Shown: positions 19,603 through 31,488 of the stretch, one piece after another
Position numbering within the stretch: position 1 is the first letter of the stretch
Layout: every line of letters begins with the position of its first letter
Assembly: GCF_052857255.1 (NCBI RefSeq)
Contig: NC_135498.1
Coordinates: 164,792,124-164,856,123, forward strand
From: Amblyomma americanum
Taxonomy: Eukaryota > Arthropoda > Arachnida > Ixodida > Ixodidae
Reading direction: 5' to 3'
Length of the DNA stretch: 64,000 nt
Translations under genes and position numbers: made by a program
Notes under the pieces: generated by a model
Told to the model about the DNA's origin: nothing
What the model saw: only the letters and a program-made list of their open reading frames with translations
Databases searched by the model: none

Positions 19603-22428
19603 ATGGAGCCACTTTGTTCTCTCTCGGGCCAGACAACGTATCCGTCCTTACGACCATCTAGCACATCCATAGCGCCTACTGTGAGCAAGAAAATGTCGTT
19701 CATTCACATCAACGCTCAATCGTTGCGCAACAAAGCTGATGAGTTTGAAGCGTTTCTTTCCACACTTAACTTTCGTTCCAATATACTAATGATCACTGAA
19801 ACTTGGTATCAAAACACATGTGAAGCACTGGACTTGCCAAACTACAACACGTGCGTAGTGAATCGCTCTGACAAGCGCGGCGGCGGTGTTATGATAGCGA
19901 TAGAAAAGGATCTGAGCTACAGCCTTGTCACCGACTTTACTTACGTTCATGATGACTATGAAATCCTCTCCGTGCGCAACGGCAGAAATATCTTCACAGT
20001 TATCTACCGGCCGCCTAAAGGCAACTTCTCCAATTTTAGCAGCTTTCTTGACGAATTCCTCGAATGGGTAACAGAAAATAATCTTAATCTTGTTCTAGGC
20101 GGGGATATCAATGTAGATTTGCTCTCATATTCTACCAACAAACTAGAAATTGAGTCCATATTGCAGTGCAATAGTTTTATTTCTGTTATAAAAGAGCCCA
20201 CTCGGTTGCAGGCAGCGACGGCAATCGACGTCTTTTTCACCAATCTTCCAGCTGATTGTTTGAAATCAGGGGTTATTACTGCTCATATCAGCGACCACCT
20301 GCCCATATACCTGATAGTCGATTCTTTAACGTCTAAAAAACAATGTAGTTCAACTGTAATAAAATACCGGCGCATTAATCCTACCACATTAAATCACTTT
20401 CGTGTTGCACTAAGGAATATTTACTGGAGTGTCGTTGTCAATGAAACCGATCCTAATGATGCCTATAATGCGTTCATTACAATATTTAAGTCTAAATATG
20501 AAGAAAACTTTCCTTACGAAACCTTCCAAAAACCCCGGAAAGCACGAAAACCGTGGATAACCACAGAATGCCTAAAGATGATAAAAAGAAAAACAGACAT
20601 GTACAACCGCTTTGTCCAAACTAGGTCACTGGATGGCCTTCAACAATTTAAAACATATCGGAACCAAGTTACGTCCTTCCTTCGTCGTGCGAAAAAAGAG
20701 TACATCGAAAAACTGTTCAACGGTGACTCGCTTAAAAAGGCTGATCTTATGTGGCGCAACATTAATCAAATTTTAAATCGAGGTACAACACCTACTGGCG
20801 TGTCCGAAATTTTGGTCGACAACAAACCTGTGAACGGAAAGGAGTTAGCAGACACTTTCAACAATTACTTTGTGTCTCAAGCAGCTCAAAATGGGAATTT
20901 AATGAGTGTGCAATGCCTGGACGATAGGGTTGTTTCTAGTGCATTCCTGTCACCTACTGACGCGAATGAAATCAGAAATGATCTCCTGGTCTTGCCCAAC
21001 AGTAAGGCACAGGATATTGACGGCCTGAAAATGTTACCAGTCAAACATGTAGCCGATATCGTCAGTCCAGTCCTGGAATATATTTTTAACTGCTGCATAG
21101 AGCAAGCAGTGTTCCCCAAAAGAATGCAGATTGCGAAAGTTGCGGTTATTCATAACGGTGGAGACAAACATCATCTGTCAAACTATCGACCTATTTCTAT
21201 TCTACCTGTTTTCTCAAAGTGTTTAGAAAAGATACTGTTTAAACGAATAAACGGTTTTTGCAGCAAACATAACATTATTAATCCCAGCCAGCATGGCTTT
21301 CGAAAACATTTTTCTACTGAAACCGCGCTCTTAACCCAAAAAGAACTTATTTTAGAATCATTTGAGCTGAAACTACTTACGCTAGGAATTTTCGTCGATT
21401 TTTCTAAAGCTTTCGATCGCATCAATCATAAAATAATGTTAGCTAAGCTCGAGCACTATGGTTTCCGCGGCAAGTTTCTTCAAATAATTCAATCTTATCT
21501 AGGCTTTCGTGTGCAACAGGTGATAATAAACAACTGTTTATCAGACGCCTTGCATATCTTTTCAGGCGTTCCGCAAGGTAGTATACTGGGGCCCCTGCTT
21601 TTCCTCCTTTACATCAATGACATCGTCTGCATAAGCAATCATCCAAGTTATGTCATTTACGCAGACGACACTTCCTTATTTTTCAGAGCCGCAAACTTGG
21701 TAGATCTTGAGCAACAAGCAGCAGATTGCTTACACTCTCTACACGAATGGTCCAAAATTAACTCCTTAAACATAAACACTGAAAAAACAAAAGCAGTGCT
21801 TTTTAGACCTCGCAATAAACTGACTTTATTGCCACCACTTTTTCTTAGGATGGGAACATCATCCATTCAGTTAGTTCCAACTGTCAAAAGTCTTGGTGTT
21901 CTTTTTAATGAAAATTTGACTTGGAACGATCACGTTGACCTTGTGGCTAACAAACTGTCTAAGGCCGTTGGCATTTTATGTCGACTGCGATATTTTATGC
22001 CAAAGCATATAAAGTAAATGCTGTATAACGCACTTTTTTCTTCTGTTGTTGATTACTGTTTACTGGTCTGGGGTACCACATCTTTCACTAACATCAACCG
22101 CTTGCATCGTTTACAAAAGAAAGCTGTTAGAAATATTGTGAACGCTCCTCGACTCGAACATTCTGCACCAATTTGTGAAGAACTAGGCATCATCCCACTT
22201 CCTCAGTTATACAAAACATTACTTCGCAAACGATACAGGGCAAGCGTCATTAAAAACAACTGTTTTATGTTACAGCTGTCAAGATTACAGTGTAAACATT
22301 CTATGTATTCAACTAGAACAAGTTTGAAATGGTTGTTACCTAGGACGCGCACAAATTATGGCTGTCAAATGTTGCGCTTCACTCTCGCACATTTATTAAA
22401 TGATGAATCAGAGTTGACGAACAACTGA
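19603..22428 (+). pseudogene. LINE E ORF2 (APE endonuclease + RT), one nonsense codon
   Basis: Starts ATG at 19603. The APE endonuclease is complete at about residues 30-250 (HINAQS, ITETWY, RGGGV, VIYRPPKG, GGDINVD, DVFFTN, SDHLPIY). RT follows: NYRPISILPVF, FVDFSKAFDRINH, SGVPQGSILGPLLFLLYIND and catalytic YADDTSLFF, then a thumb with VKSLGVLF. A single in-frame TAA at 22015-22017 (AAG TAA ATG) cuts off the last 136 residues, which continue in the same frame to 22428. All catalytic boxes precede the stop, so the lesion is recent and small. Confidence 0.88.
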
Positions 22429-22652
22429 TTGATAACTGTACTACCTCATGCCCTAAATGTTCGAATGTTAATCCATGATCTTCTCTGTATCAACTTGGTT
22501 TCTTTCTTTCTTTTGTTGTTTATGTGTGTCACTACCAAACTGCCTCTGTAGGGTGCGTCGGCCTCGTCAAGCCTCATCACTGGCTTTTTGCCGGCGCACC
22601 CAACATCCTGATGATGTTGAATAAAGTATTGATTGATTGATTGATTGATTGA

Positions 22653-24487
22653 CTCTGAGACTCGGCAGATAATCGTCCGACTGGACGAAAACGGCGCCCG
22701 GGTCCAAGGACTCCAGGCCGTCATCTAGGCGGATGGGCTGATGCCAATCCTGAATCTCCCAGTTACCTGCCAGTAGTAAAAGCAGAAAAAACTAAGAAAT
22801 ACTGCATTTTTAAAGCTGCCAATTTTCGCGCAGTAGAGAACTTGAGAGCACCCGGTAGTAGTAGCAATAGTCGTGGTTTATCAATAAAAATACAAAAAGG
22901 AAAGGTGTTGCTAGCCGCGGCAATTTATCTTATTAAGCACCCAACCTGCGGGAACAAAGAGAGAGGATAGCAAGGAGAAGTGCAGAGGGGAGCAATAGCG
23001 ATGGAGGGAGAGTTTTATACACTAAAAAATCAATTGTACATTCCAAGTGTGAAGCTTGAGTATCGGTCGAAATCTTAACACAACTGTCCTTGTGAATGCG
23101 CTTTTGGTCGGGCATTACAGTAAAAGCGAGGAATACATTAAATATTATCTAACCTGCGCAGGAGCATGCACTGCTTTCGGCACAACGAAATATCTTGTAC
23201 AGATAAAGACATTCTATTTATTTTGAAACTAACGTCTACGCTCAGGGAAAAAAATGTGCCACGGCCAATCAAATGACACAACGGGGTCATGGAGCAGCAT
23301 CCACGAAGACGGCAGCGAGCGCTTTGAACGCCGCGAGTAGGGTGTGGGAGTAACGCTTTTATTTATTCTTATCTGCCTCTTGGGGCCTGTGTCGTATCCT
23401 GCTGAAATGTTCTCTTTTTTTTTTTTTTTTGCCCGCAGCAAGCAAGCGTGGCGCGCCTATCGCTTTCTTTCCTTTCTTTTTGCTCACTGTTTTGTCATCA
23501 GCGCTTCCGCCCCTCTCCTATCGCCGCCCTTTCTACTGGGCAATCGTGGAGAGGCGACGACGCTTCGCAGGGCGCATCTTCGGCGTGCGGTGAGTGCTTC
23601 GTAGGTGCCAGCCACGACGTGGTAGGGGCAGGCCTGTATTTGGCGAAGTTACGGGGATTGGTCGGTATCATGTGATGGCTGTACTACGTACACAGTATTC
23701 GAACCTCTGTTTAATCGCGGATTCTTCAGTGAAACTGGCCACCCAGACTAGTTCTGCGCCCGATCGTCTGGTTTCACCATTCGTTTTGCACGCTCCCCTT
23801 GCGGAACAAGTGCTGCACACAAGGACAAAAAAATATCTTTCTTTTGTCGTTACTTAGGGGGAGAATGCGCAACTCTACAAGGCCGACATGGACCGTGAGC
23901 CTTGTCACGTCGTTGCTCCGCCGGACGAAACCTCGCTCGGTGCGGCGAAAGAAACAGCCGCTCAGTCCATGCACTCAATGCGAGTGGGCGACTAGCGCCG
24001 CCTAGCGCCGCGCGGCGTACTTCACATCAATAGTGGAGCCGCGCGTGTACGACAGACACCGAAAAGCATAGAGTTTCTTACTATTAACTAGATGGAAAGC
24101 TGGCAGCACTGCACCTGAACCTCCACGGGCGCGCAAAGCATCATAGGGTGATGAGCTACTTGGTGCGGGACAGTCGTTTTTTTTTTTTTTTCAGTAACAC
24201 AGAGTGGCTTTACTGAGATGTCCCGTTCCGTCCACAGCGCGCACGACTTTGGCGCAAATGTAGTGCGCAAAAACCATAGCAGGGAAAACGCAGCAGCACC
24301 CGACGCCAATAAAAGGTTTTGGTTTCCGAAGTACCATTAAAAACCTCTTGAAGTGTTGAGGCGACAATTTTTTTGTTTCAGAAAGATAGTTCTTTTTAAA
24401 AGTGCGCCTGTTAGGCACGGAATATTGGCTTTCGTGGTCTGCAATGCTTGGCCAATAGGAGAGCAAGCGTTTGCTTATTTTGAGCAA
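22653..24487. other. Intergenic, no gene recognised
   Basis: No supported gene. It contains a T-run at 23414-23430 and, at 24065-24104, a roughly 40-bp motif (GAGTTTCTTACTAT...GGAAAGCTGGC) that reappears inverted at 27084-27127. Confidence 0.5.
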
Positions 24488-26870
24488 TTTTTTTTTTATT
24501 TATTTACAATACCCCTAAGGGCCCTCGTGCGAGGGTATTACATAGGGGGGGGGGGGGGGGGGGGGGGCGATACAAGCATAAAAATATGGCACAGGCATTA
24601 GAAACAAAATACACGTAATAATTAATTAAAAACTAGTAATGTACACAAATAACAACAACAAACAACGCAGAAGAAAATACTCAGTAAATGCACATAATAC
24701 AACAAAAATACCAAATCTGTTAGTCCATGGTTTGTTTTAACGAATGCTGAAACGATTGTGGGTTAACCTCAGTAGCTATGTGTGATGGCAAGTTATTCCA
24801 ATCTATTATAGTGCGAGGAATGAATGATTTCGAGTAGAGCAATGAACGGCATGTGACGCGTTTTATTTTGTTAACGTGGTCGCGGCGAGGAAAGACTGCA
24901 GGGTGTGGCAAAAAGAAGTCGTCGTGGAGGGTGGGATGGTGATACAGTTTGTGAAGCAAGGTTAGGCGAGCGAAATGGCGTCGACATGATAGCGGTGCCA
25001 ACTCGGCACGTTGTTTTAATGCTGTGACACTGGTGAAGCGTGAATAATCTGAAAAGATGAAGCGAACAGCACGGTTTTGCAGGGATTCAAGGTTGTTTAT
25101 GATGTAAGCTTGATGAGGGTCCCATATGGCAGACGCATACTCAACTTTCGGGCGGATTAGCGTGATGTAAGCAAGTTTTTTTAAGTGTGAAGGCGCGTGT
25201 TTGAGAATACGCCTAAGAAGGCCGAGTGCGCGATTTGCTGATGCTAAGATTGTGTTAATATGGTAATGCCAAGTTAGGTCAGACTGAAAGTGAACTCCTA
25301 GGTACTTGTAAGTTGTTGTAAGTTCAACTTTATCGTTATTGAGGAAGTATGTTGTAGCAATTCGAGTGGAACGGTTAGTAAACGACATTAACTTTGTTTT
25401 AGATGCATTTAGAGACATTAGCCAGGAAGAACACCAAGCCGTTACAGCGTCAAGATCAGTTTGAAGTGATTGGCGGTCGGTTTCATTAGTAATATTACGA
25501 TATATTACACAATCATCCGCGAATAACCTAATTTGAGACGATACACACTTGGGTAGATCGTTAATAAAAATTAAAAAGAGCAGAGGGCCAAGTACACTTC
25601 CCTGGGGGACTCCAGATGTTACGGGGACAGAAGACGAGTTAAAGCCGTTGACAGAGGTGAATTGTTTTCTGTTATCGAGGGATTGTTTTATCCATGAAAT
25701 AACGCTGGGATGGAGATTTAAGTTTGTCAATTTGGTTAGGAGCCTGTGATGGGGAACGCGATCAAAAGCTTTAGAATAGTCTAAAAATACTGCGTCAACC
25801 TGTAAGCCAGCGTCTACTGCGGAAAATATGTCGTTAGTAAATCCAGTGAGTTGTGTGTCGCATGAATAACCCCTGCGAAAACCGTGCTGGTATTTGAAAA
25901 TGATATCGTGCTTCTCTAGATAATTAATTACTTGAGTATGAATTATGTGTTCCAGGAGTTTACAGATGTTGCTGGTTAATGAGATAGGGCGATAGTTAAG
26001 TGGAATGGTGCGGTCTCCGGATTTGAAAATGGGTATTACTTTCGCTGTACGCCAGTCGTCAGGAATTGTACCAGATGATAATGATTGTGAAAAAAGTGAT
26101 GTCAATACTTGATAGAGGTTTAGAGAGGCATTCTTTAGTATTTTGTTATTAAATCCAAGGTGATCAGAGCTAGTAGTAACTTTGAGGTTATTCAAAAGGG
26201 CTAGAATTCCTGATTCGTTAATGATAATTTCTGGCATGGAAGTGACGGAAGATGACTGTAACATGGGCGAGGAAGTGGTATCTTCATGGGTGAACACTGA
26301 GACGAATGCGTCGTTAAGAAGCTGTGCACACTCAGTTTCAGTTACAGGATCACCGTCAGGATTAGTTAGTACGATTTCGGGGTGGGAACTCGGATTGATG
26401 ACGCGCCAAAATCTATGACAGTTATTCGTTAACATGGTGGACAGGTCGTGACTGAAGAAATGATGACGAGTTGTATTAAGCAGTGACTGATATTCATGAT
26501 CGCAATGCCTGTACTTTGTCCATGATGATGGAAGACCTGTTTTGACTGCTTGGCGGTACAAGCGTTTTTTCTTATTATTAAGACGACGAAGGCGATTTGT
26601 GAACCATGGTGCATTTTTATGATATCTGATGGTGATGACCGGCACAAACTTGTCAACAAGATTAGTTAATGTGTCTTTAAGTGATTTCCAATTTGTTTCG
26701 ACAGAGCGAGATGAACAGTGAGCTAGGAAGTCCTCCGAAAATGATTGCAGTGCAGAGTTAATCCCATCGAAATTAGCGCGGTTGTAGCAGTGAATTCGCT
26801 TAGTGGATGTTTTCTTTCTACCAAATGGACGAGTGATGTACCCGGTGATGATTTCATGATCGGATAGCAT
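24488..26870 (-). mobile_element. LINE F, CR1/L2-like, 5'-truncated in the endonuclease
   Basis: Non-LTR element read on the - strand, beginning within the last endonuclease motif (SDHEIITG) and ending in an A-rich 3' tail at about 24488-24500. The 3' UTR (24500-24719) contains a hairpin, CCCTCGCACGAGGG, and a run of 23 G at about 24545-24567 on +. RT is intact. Its 3' region resembles that of LINE D, so they are likely relatives. Confidence 0.85.
24720..26870 (-). CDS. LINE F reverse transcriptase (partial ORF2)
   Basis: A 716-codon open frame, N-terminally truncated: only the final SDH motif of the endonuclease remains. The linker with NAPWFTNRLRRLNNKKKRLY is typical of CR1/L2-like ORF2. 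RT motifs: DDWRTAKVIPIFKSGD, LNYRPISLTSNICK, FLDYSKAFDRVPH, SGVPQGSVLGPLLFLIFIND and FADDCVIY (FADD in place of YADD, as is common in this group). Thumb block YKYLGVHF. The C-terminal domain ends DWNNLPSHIATE...QHSLKQTMD. There is no stop within RT, but with no endonuclease or ORF1 it cannot act on its own. Confidence 0.85.
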   Translation of the reverse strand: MLSDHEIITGYITRPFGRKKTSTKRIHCYNRANFDGINSALQSFSEDFLAHCSSRSVETNWKSLKDTLTNLVDKFVPVITIRYHKNAPWFTNRLRRLNNKKKRLYRQAVKTGLPSSWTKYRHCDHEYQSLLNTTRHHFFSHDLSTMLTNNCHRFWRVINPSSHPEIVLTNPDGDPVTETECAQLLNDAFVSVFTHEDTTSSPMLQSSSVTSMPEIIINESGILALLNNLKVTTSSDHLGFNNKILKNASLNLYQVLTSLFSQSLSSGTIPDDWRTAKVIPIFKSGDRTIPLNYRPISLTSNICKLLEHIIHTQVINYLEKHDIIFKYQHGFRRGYSCDTQLTGFTNDIFSAVDAGLQVDAVFLDYSKAFDRVPHHRLLTKLTNLNLHPSVISWIKQSLDNRKQFTSVNGFNSSSVPVTSGVPQGSVLGPLLFLIFINDLPKCVSSQIRLFADDCVIYRNITNETDRQSLQTDLDAVTAWCSSWLMSLNASKTKLMSFTNRSTRIATTYFLNNDKVELTTTYKYLGVHFQSDLTWHYHINTILASANRALGLLRRILKHAPSHLKKLAYITLIRPKVEYASAIWDPHQAYIINNLESLQNRAVRFIFSDYSRFTSVTALKQRAELAPLSCRRHFARLTLLHKLYHHPTLHDDFFLPHPAVFPRRDHVNKIKRVTCRSLLYSKSFIPRTIIDWNNLPSHIATEVNPQSFQHSLKQTMD

Positions 26871-27830
26871 TTACATGCTTTTCTGCTCATTTGTTACGAT
26901 TTATAGACAGGATATTGAATGATAGGACATTCTTCATTATCGAACAGCGTTCGTTTTTTCATTATTTTTTGGCCAAAAGTTGTATTTCTGCAGGCGGCAG
27001 CTCTCCGCCCCATAATGCTTAGAGCGCTCATGGTGGCTGAGGTGGTCTCGAGGAAGCTCCATGCAAACTCCCATAGGCGGTGCGCCAGCTTTCCTTCTAG
27101 TTAACATATAGTAAGAAACTCTTATGCCAAAGGGAGATAGGGATGATGTCGAATGAAAATGCAGAGAATACAGCCGGCGTAGAAACAGCGCTGGCATTCC
27201 ACTCTTCATTGGGCAATAGGTTTTGGGAGAGAAAGGCAGAAATAGAAGGGTGTATAAAATATAAAAATGAAGGGAATGGAAAATACATGCCGCCATTGAA
27301 GTGTATGTACAAAAAAGGAGAATTCGCAAAAGATTTAGAGTTGATGAATAAGTACAATGTCCTGTGGGTGGCCAGAGAAAAACTCCACTGCTTAGGAAAT
27401 ACGCATTAAGGGGTACGCAAAAAAAGTTTTAACGTTTATCAATATGTCCAGTGTCGTCCAAATAAGCAAACAAAATTTTCAAGGCACGGCTTTGCGGCCT
27501 TGGGCACAGCTAGGGACTTAAAACGTAGCTCATGGTTACTGGCACTTGTGCGAGAGTCTCCATTTGACGCTCGTAATATGCTGGTTCGTCTGCGTAAGCT
27601 GACCATTCATAGATAATGTGCTGCGCAGTTTAAACTGAACCACAGTTGTCGCTTGATCTAAGTGCTATCAGAAGCGGTTTGCAAGCGCGGCATTCAGTCG
27701 AAGACGATGATAGACTCCAGGCGGCGTGGAACTCATTGCGGGAGCCTAGATTTTAACTTTGCGCAAGTGCAAATTGTAGAAACCGAAATGATGAAATGCA
27801 TAATAATGTGATAGCAAGCTCCAGAGCCGA
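26871..27830. other. Intergenic between LINE F and a LINE fragment
   Basis: No gene recognised. It holds the inverted copy (27084-27127) of the motif at 24065-24104. The frame at 27143-27409 has no recognisable features. Confidence 0.5.
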
Positions 27831-27834
27831 CCCC

Positions 27835-28480
27835 TTACCTCAAAGACGTATATATATTTGCCATTCCGGACATGCCAGATTCTGTGAAGGAAATTGTACT
27901 GAAGTTTCGATGCTGGTGACCTTTGCGAGCCGCTTCGTATAACTGAGTATAACTTTTGAGCACGCGATTAGCTACACCGGTAATCTGCGTTATGTGATGC
28001 GACAAGTTAAGATCCCTGTTTAAATGAACACCTAGGTATTTATATTCTGTCACAGCAGTAATTTCTAAGCTGGAGGTCAAGTATATTGAAGATGAGTGGC
28101 AGTGACGTCGATAAAAGGAGTAGAGATGAATTCTTCACTTTTAAATACGTTAATGCATTGTTACTCGAAGTTGTTACGCATTCAGTGCCAAATTGCAGGA
28201 GTTGAACGTTACTATACTGTTAGCTATTGGGTGGTAAATAGCGCAGTCATCAGCAAACATGCGCACATTAGAATATATGTTAGCTGGTAAGTCATTTGTA
28301 TATTTAAGGAATAGAAGGGGCCCCAGGACGGTTCCTTTGGGTACCCCAGATACAGCAGAGGTATGAGATGTACATTTATTAGCCAATACAAACTGCTGCC
28401 GGTTAGTACGCAACTACTGCTGAAACGAAAAAATAGCATTTCAGGATCAAGCCTGTCAATTATTAGAGCAAACACCTTCC
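27835..28480 (-). pseudogene. Decayed CR1/L2-like LINE fragment
   Basis: Broken pieces of RT on the - strand in two frames: SGVPKGTVLGPLLFLKYTND, ...FADDCAIY at about 28413-28230, and YKYLGVHLNRDLNLS at about 28055-28000. Stops and frameshifts throughout. It is older than the neighbouring LINE D, with which it shares these blocks. Confidence 0.8.
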
Positions 28481-28725
28481 ATCAGCAGCCTAAATGAAGG
28501 AAGTAACAAAGAGGCCAAGAATAAGGCACTGCAATTCAGTGGGAACAGTTGCCTACCTAGGTATACACTCACATTGTTCGAACCCTTTCTTATATACTGG
28601 TGATATAAAGCCTTTCAATTATGGATAGTGGGGAGTTTCATTTCATTTCATTTCATTTTAATACCTTAAAGACCCACTGGGGGTATTACATAAGGGGTGG
28701 GTACATACAGTCAAATGAACAAGTG

Positions 28726-31488
28726 TTATGTTGAAAAATGGTTGGTAACAGCTTCGGCGAATGTGGATGGGCATGAGATGGTAGCGATGTCATTGGAGAG
28801 GTCGTTCCAGTCTACAGAAACACGGTGAAAAAAAGAAGCGGCACAGGTAACAGTACGGGCACGGGGGCGAAACACTTGGAAAGGATGACGAATGTGGTGG
28901 GATATGCCGGCTGGCGGGGCAATGTAGGGAGCGCAGCGCAGCGAACTATGGAAAAATTTATGGTATAGGCAGAGGCTAGAAATACGACGACGAAGTGAAA
29001 GGGGCGCTAAACTGGATTCCGCTTTTAAAGATGTTACACCGATATCGTACGAATAGGAGGAATGAATGAATCTGGCTGCTCTGTTTTGAAGTGACTCGAG
29101 CGCATTGATAAGGTAAACTTGATGAGGGTTCCAAACTGGCGATGCGTAATCTAACTTTGACCTGACAAGCGTTTTATATGCTTGTAATTTTACCTGTTGT
29201 GGGGCGTGGCGAAGATGACGTCGTAAGAATCCGAGAGTTTTATTAGCCGAGGAAATGACGTTAGTAACGTGTGTAGCCCATGATAAGTTGTTACACAGTG
29301 TGACGCCTAGGTATTTGTATGATGAAACGGACTGCAGGTGAACGTTAGCGACTACATATGGGAAATCAAGCGGGTTACGGCGGCGGCGGAAGGACAAACG
29401 TTTACATTTATGGGGGTTCAGTTCCATTAGCCAACGGTCGCACCATTCCTGTATGCGGTTTAGGTCATCTTGTAGGTATGTTGGGTCGGAGGCGTTAGTA
29501 ACTGTGCGATAAACGACGCAGTCGTCCGCAAACATGCGAATATTAGAGCACACATTGGCCGGTAAGTCATTAATATAAATTAGGAATAGAAGCGGGCCTA
29601 GTACAGAACCTTGAGGGACGCCTGATGTTACTGGTAGCGGATTGGAATTTTGATTGTTAACAACGACAAACTGTGAGCGATTAGTCAGGAATTCTTCTAT
29701 CCATTTTACTATGTCGGGGGGCAAGTTCAAACAGGAAAGTTTTAGGATTAAGCGTTTATGAGGTACCTTGTCAAATGCTTTTGCAAAATCCAGGAAAATG
29801 GCGTCGGTCTGTAGGTTAGAATCGAGATTAGCATGTAAATCATGAATGAATAGGGCTAGCTGCGTTTCACAAGAAAAACCTTTCCGAAAACCGTGTTGAG
29901 ACGAATGGAAAAAATTGTTCGAGTCGAGGAAGTTTATAATATGAGTATAGATGACGTGTTCCATTAGTTTGCAGGGCACACTAGTAAGGGAAATGGGTCG
30001 GTAATTTAACGGCGAATCTTTGTTACCTGATTTGTAGACTGGAACGACCTTTCCAGTTTTCCAATCGTCCGGTAGTTGTCCTGTTGAGAGTGACTGGGTA
30101 AAAAGTAAGCATAAGAACTCGGCACAAATATCATTAGTGTTCTTTAGAAGTTTCGAGTTAATATTGTCTACACCAGATGAAGATGAGATTTTCATGTTTC
30201 TAATTAAGGACGCAATACCCAGTGAGGAAAATGCGACTACCGGCATAGCATGCTCAAAGAGTAAATTAGATGTATGAAGTTGCGTATCGGTTTCATTAGT
30301 AAAGACGGATGAGAACGCTGCGTTGAATAAAGTAGCGCACTCAGAGTCGGTCATAGCCATGCCTGATTCGTCTTTGAGGGTAATCGTGTGTTCATGATGA
30401 GGGTTAACGGCTTGCCAGAACTTCCTGGGATTATCACTGAGCATATTAGGAAGGTCTTGATGAAAAAAGTTGTGCTTGGCGTTATGGATAGCAGATTGAT
30501 ACGATTTTTCCGCAGCGCGGTACTTCGCCCATGCGCTTTGCGCTCCATGGGCTCTTGCTGAGCGGAACAGGCGTTTCTTTTTATTTTCCAACCTTTTAAG
30601 ACTTTTAGTAAACCATGGTTTGTGTGGATTAGCGTGGAAAGTTATTTGGGGAATGAATTCATTGACTAGGGCATCAAGTTTATTCTTAAATGCTAGCCAG
30701 TTCTCATGAATACTTCGTGAATGAAAACTTGAGGAAAAACTTACGAAAAACGTTGTCAGTTCGGCATTCATTATATCATAATTACCTTTGTTGTAAAGGC
30801 GGATTGTTTTATTGTATTTTGGGCGCCTAATTGCTTTAAGGTCGATGTTGACATGCATAGTTTTGTGATCACTGATCTCAAGGAGGTACGTAATGGGCTG
30901 AACGCTATCTGGGCAATTAGTCAGTAATAGGTCTAAAATGTTCGCACAGTTTTGTGTTACGCGCGTAGGTTTGGATATTACTTGAGTAAGGTTAAAATTG
31001 TAGCAGAAATCTAGAAATTCCCTTGCTTCGCCATTATTAGTTGTCGGTGCGGGCTGGTGCTGCCAATCAATATTAGGAAAATTAAAGTCGCCAAAGAGGA
31101 AGATGTGTGCGTTAGCCCTATAACAGACACCGAGTAAAATCGTGTGTGGTACAGCGTGGCAGTGGAGCCATAAGATTTCCAGGTCGGACGAGTCGTCAAT
31201 TATCGACATTGATAACTGCTGGCTCACCGCTATCAGTACTCCCCCTCCTCGTGAGTCCTGGCGGTCTTTCCGAAAGACTTGGAAGTCTGGCAAGTCAGTT
31301 AGTACTTCGCTATCTGCGATGGCACTGTTCAACCAGGTTTCGGTTAGTATCAGTAGATTGCTGCTAGATGACAAGACAATATTGGAAATAAGTTCGCGCT
31401 TGGAAAGGAAACTACGTATGTTGGTGAACACAGCGGACAGGGGAATATTTTTGGGGCGGGTTTTTAGTTGTTTGCGAAGAGATGATTG
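28726..31488 (-). CDS. LINE D ORF2 (APE endonuclease + RT), no own start codon
   Basis: Copies element RNA at nicked target DNA. It is open from the codon after the ORF1 UAG. Endonuclease motifs: FTNIRSF (Asn), LILTETW (Glu), RGGGVLIAV, FLFGDFNFPNIDW, ILDLLLTN, ISDHKTM. Between GVCYRA and NAHIFLFGD the usual 25-30 residues are missing, an in-frame deletion that probably spoils the endonuclease. RT: DDWKTGKVVPVYKSG, LNYRPISLTS, FLDFAKAFDKVPH, SGVPQGSVLGPLLFLIYIND, catalytic FADDCVVY, thumb YKYLGVTL. The first Met lies after the Asn and Glu motifs, so AUG initiation within ORF2 would lose them. Expression by readthrough or a non-AUG start is inferred. Confidence 0.85.
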   Translation of the reverse strand, partial: QSSLRKQLKTRPKNIPLSAVFTNIRSFLSKRELISNIVLSSSSNLLILTETWLNSAIADSEVLTDLPDFQVFRKDRQDSRGGGVLIAVSQQLSMSIIDDSSDLEILWLHCHAVPHTILLGVCYRANAHIFLFGDFNFPNIDWQHQPAPTTNNGEAREFLDFCYNFNLTQVISKPTRVTQNCANILDLLLTNCPDSVQPITYLLEISDHKTMHVNIDLKAIRRPKYNKTIRLYNKGNYDIMNAELTTFFVSFSSSFHSRSIHENWLAFKNKLDALVNEFIPQITFHANPHKPWFTKSLKRLENKKKRLFRSARAHGAQSAWAKYRAAEKSYQSAIHNAKHNFFHQDLPNMLSDNPRKFWQAVNPHHEHTITLKDESGMAMTDSECATLFNAAFSSVFTNETDTQLHTSNLLFEHAMPVVAFSSLGIASLIRNMKISSSSGVDNINSKLLKNTNDICAEFLCLLFTQSLSTGQLPDDWKTGKVVPVYKSGNKDSPLNYRPISLTSVPCKLMEHVIYTHIINFLDSNNFFHSSQHGFRKGFSCETQLALFIHDLHANLDSNLQTDAIFLDFAKAFDKVPHKRLILKLSCLNLPPDIVKWIEEFLTNRSQFVVVNNQNSNPLPVTSGVPQGSVLGPLLFLIYINDLPANVCSNIRMFADDCVVYRTVTNASDPTYLQDDLNRIQEWCDRWLMELNPHKCKRLSFRRRRNPLDFPYVVANVHLQSVSSYKYLGVTLCNNLSWATHVTNVISSANKTLGFLRRHLRHAPQQVKLQAYKTLVRSKLDYASPVWNPHQVYLINALESLQNRAARFIHSSYSYDIGVTSLKAESSLAPLSLRRRISSLCLYHKFFHSSLRCAPYIAPPAGISHHIRHPFQVFRPRARTVTCAASFFHRVSVDWNDLSNDIATISCPSTFAEAVTNHFST

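Larger units (their letters stand above)
18500..22652 (+). mobile_element. LINE E, two-ORF element with PHD-type ORF1
   Basis: Near-complete non-LTR retrotransposon of the CR1/jockey type: ORF1 with a PHD-like finger, ORF2 with APE endonuclease and RT, a 3' UTR with GGTGCG...CGCACC complementary ends, AATAAAG near 22620 and a (TTGA)n tail at about 22629-22652. The 5' boundary is not resolved; coding starts soon after a run of C at about 18511-18520. ORF1 and ORF2 lie in the same frame, separated by TAG GGG and, seven codons later, TAG GCA, before the ORF2 ATG at 19603. Confidence 0.85.

Noticed and set aside
24545..24567. Run of 23 G
   Set aside because: Lies in the 3' UTR of LINE F; a homopolymer with uncertain length, probably slippage or a sequencing effect.
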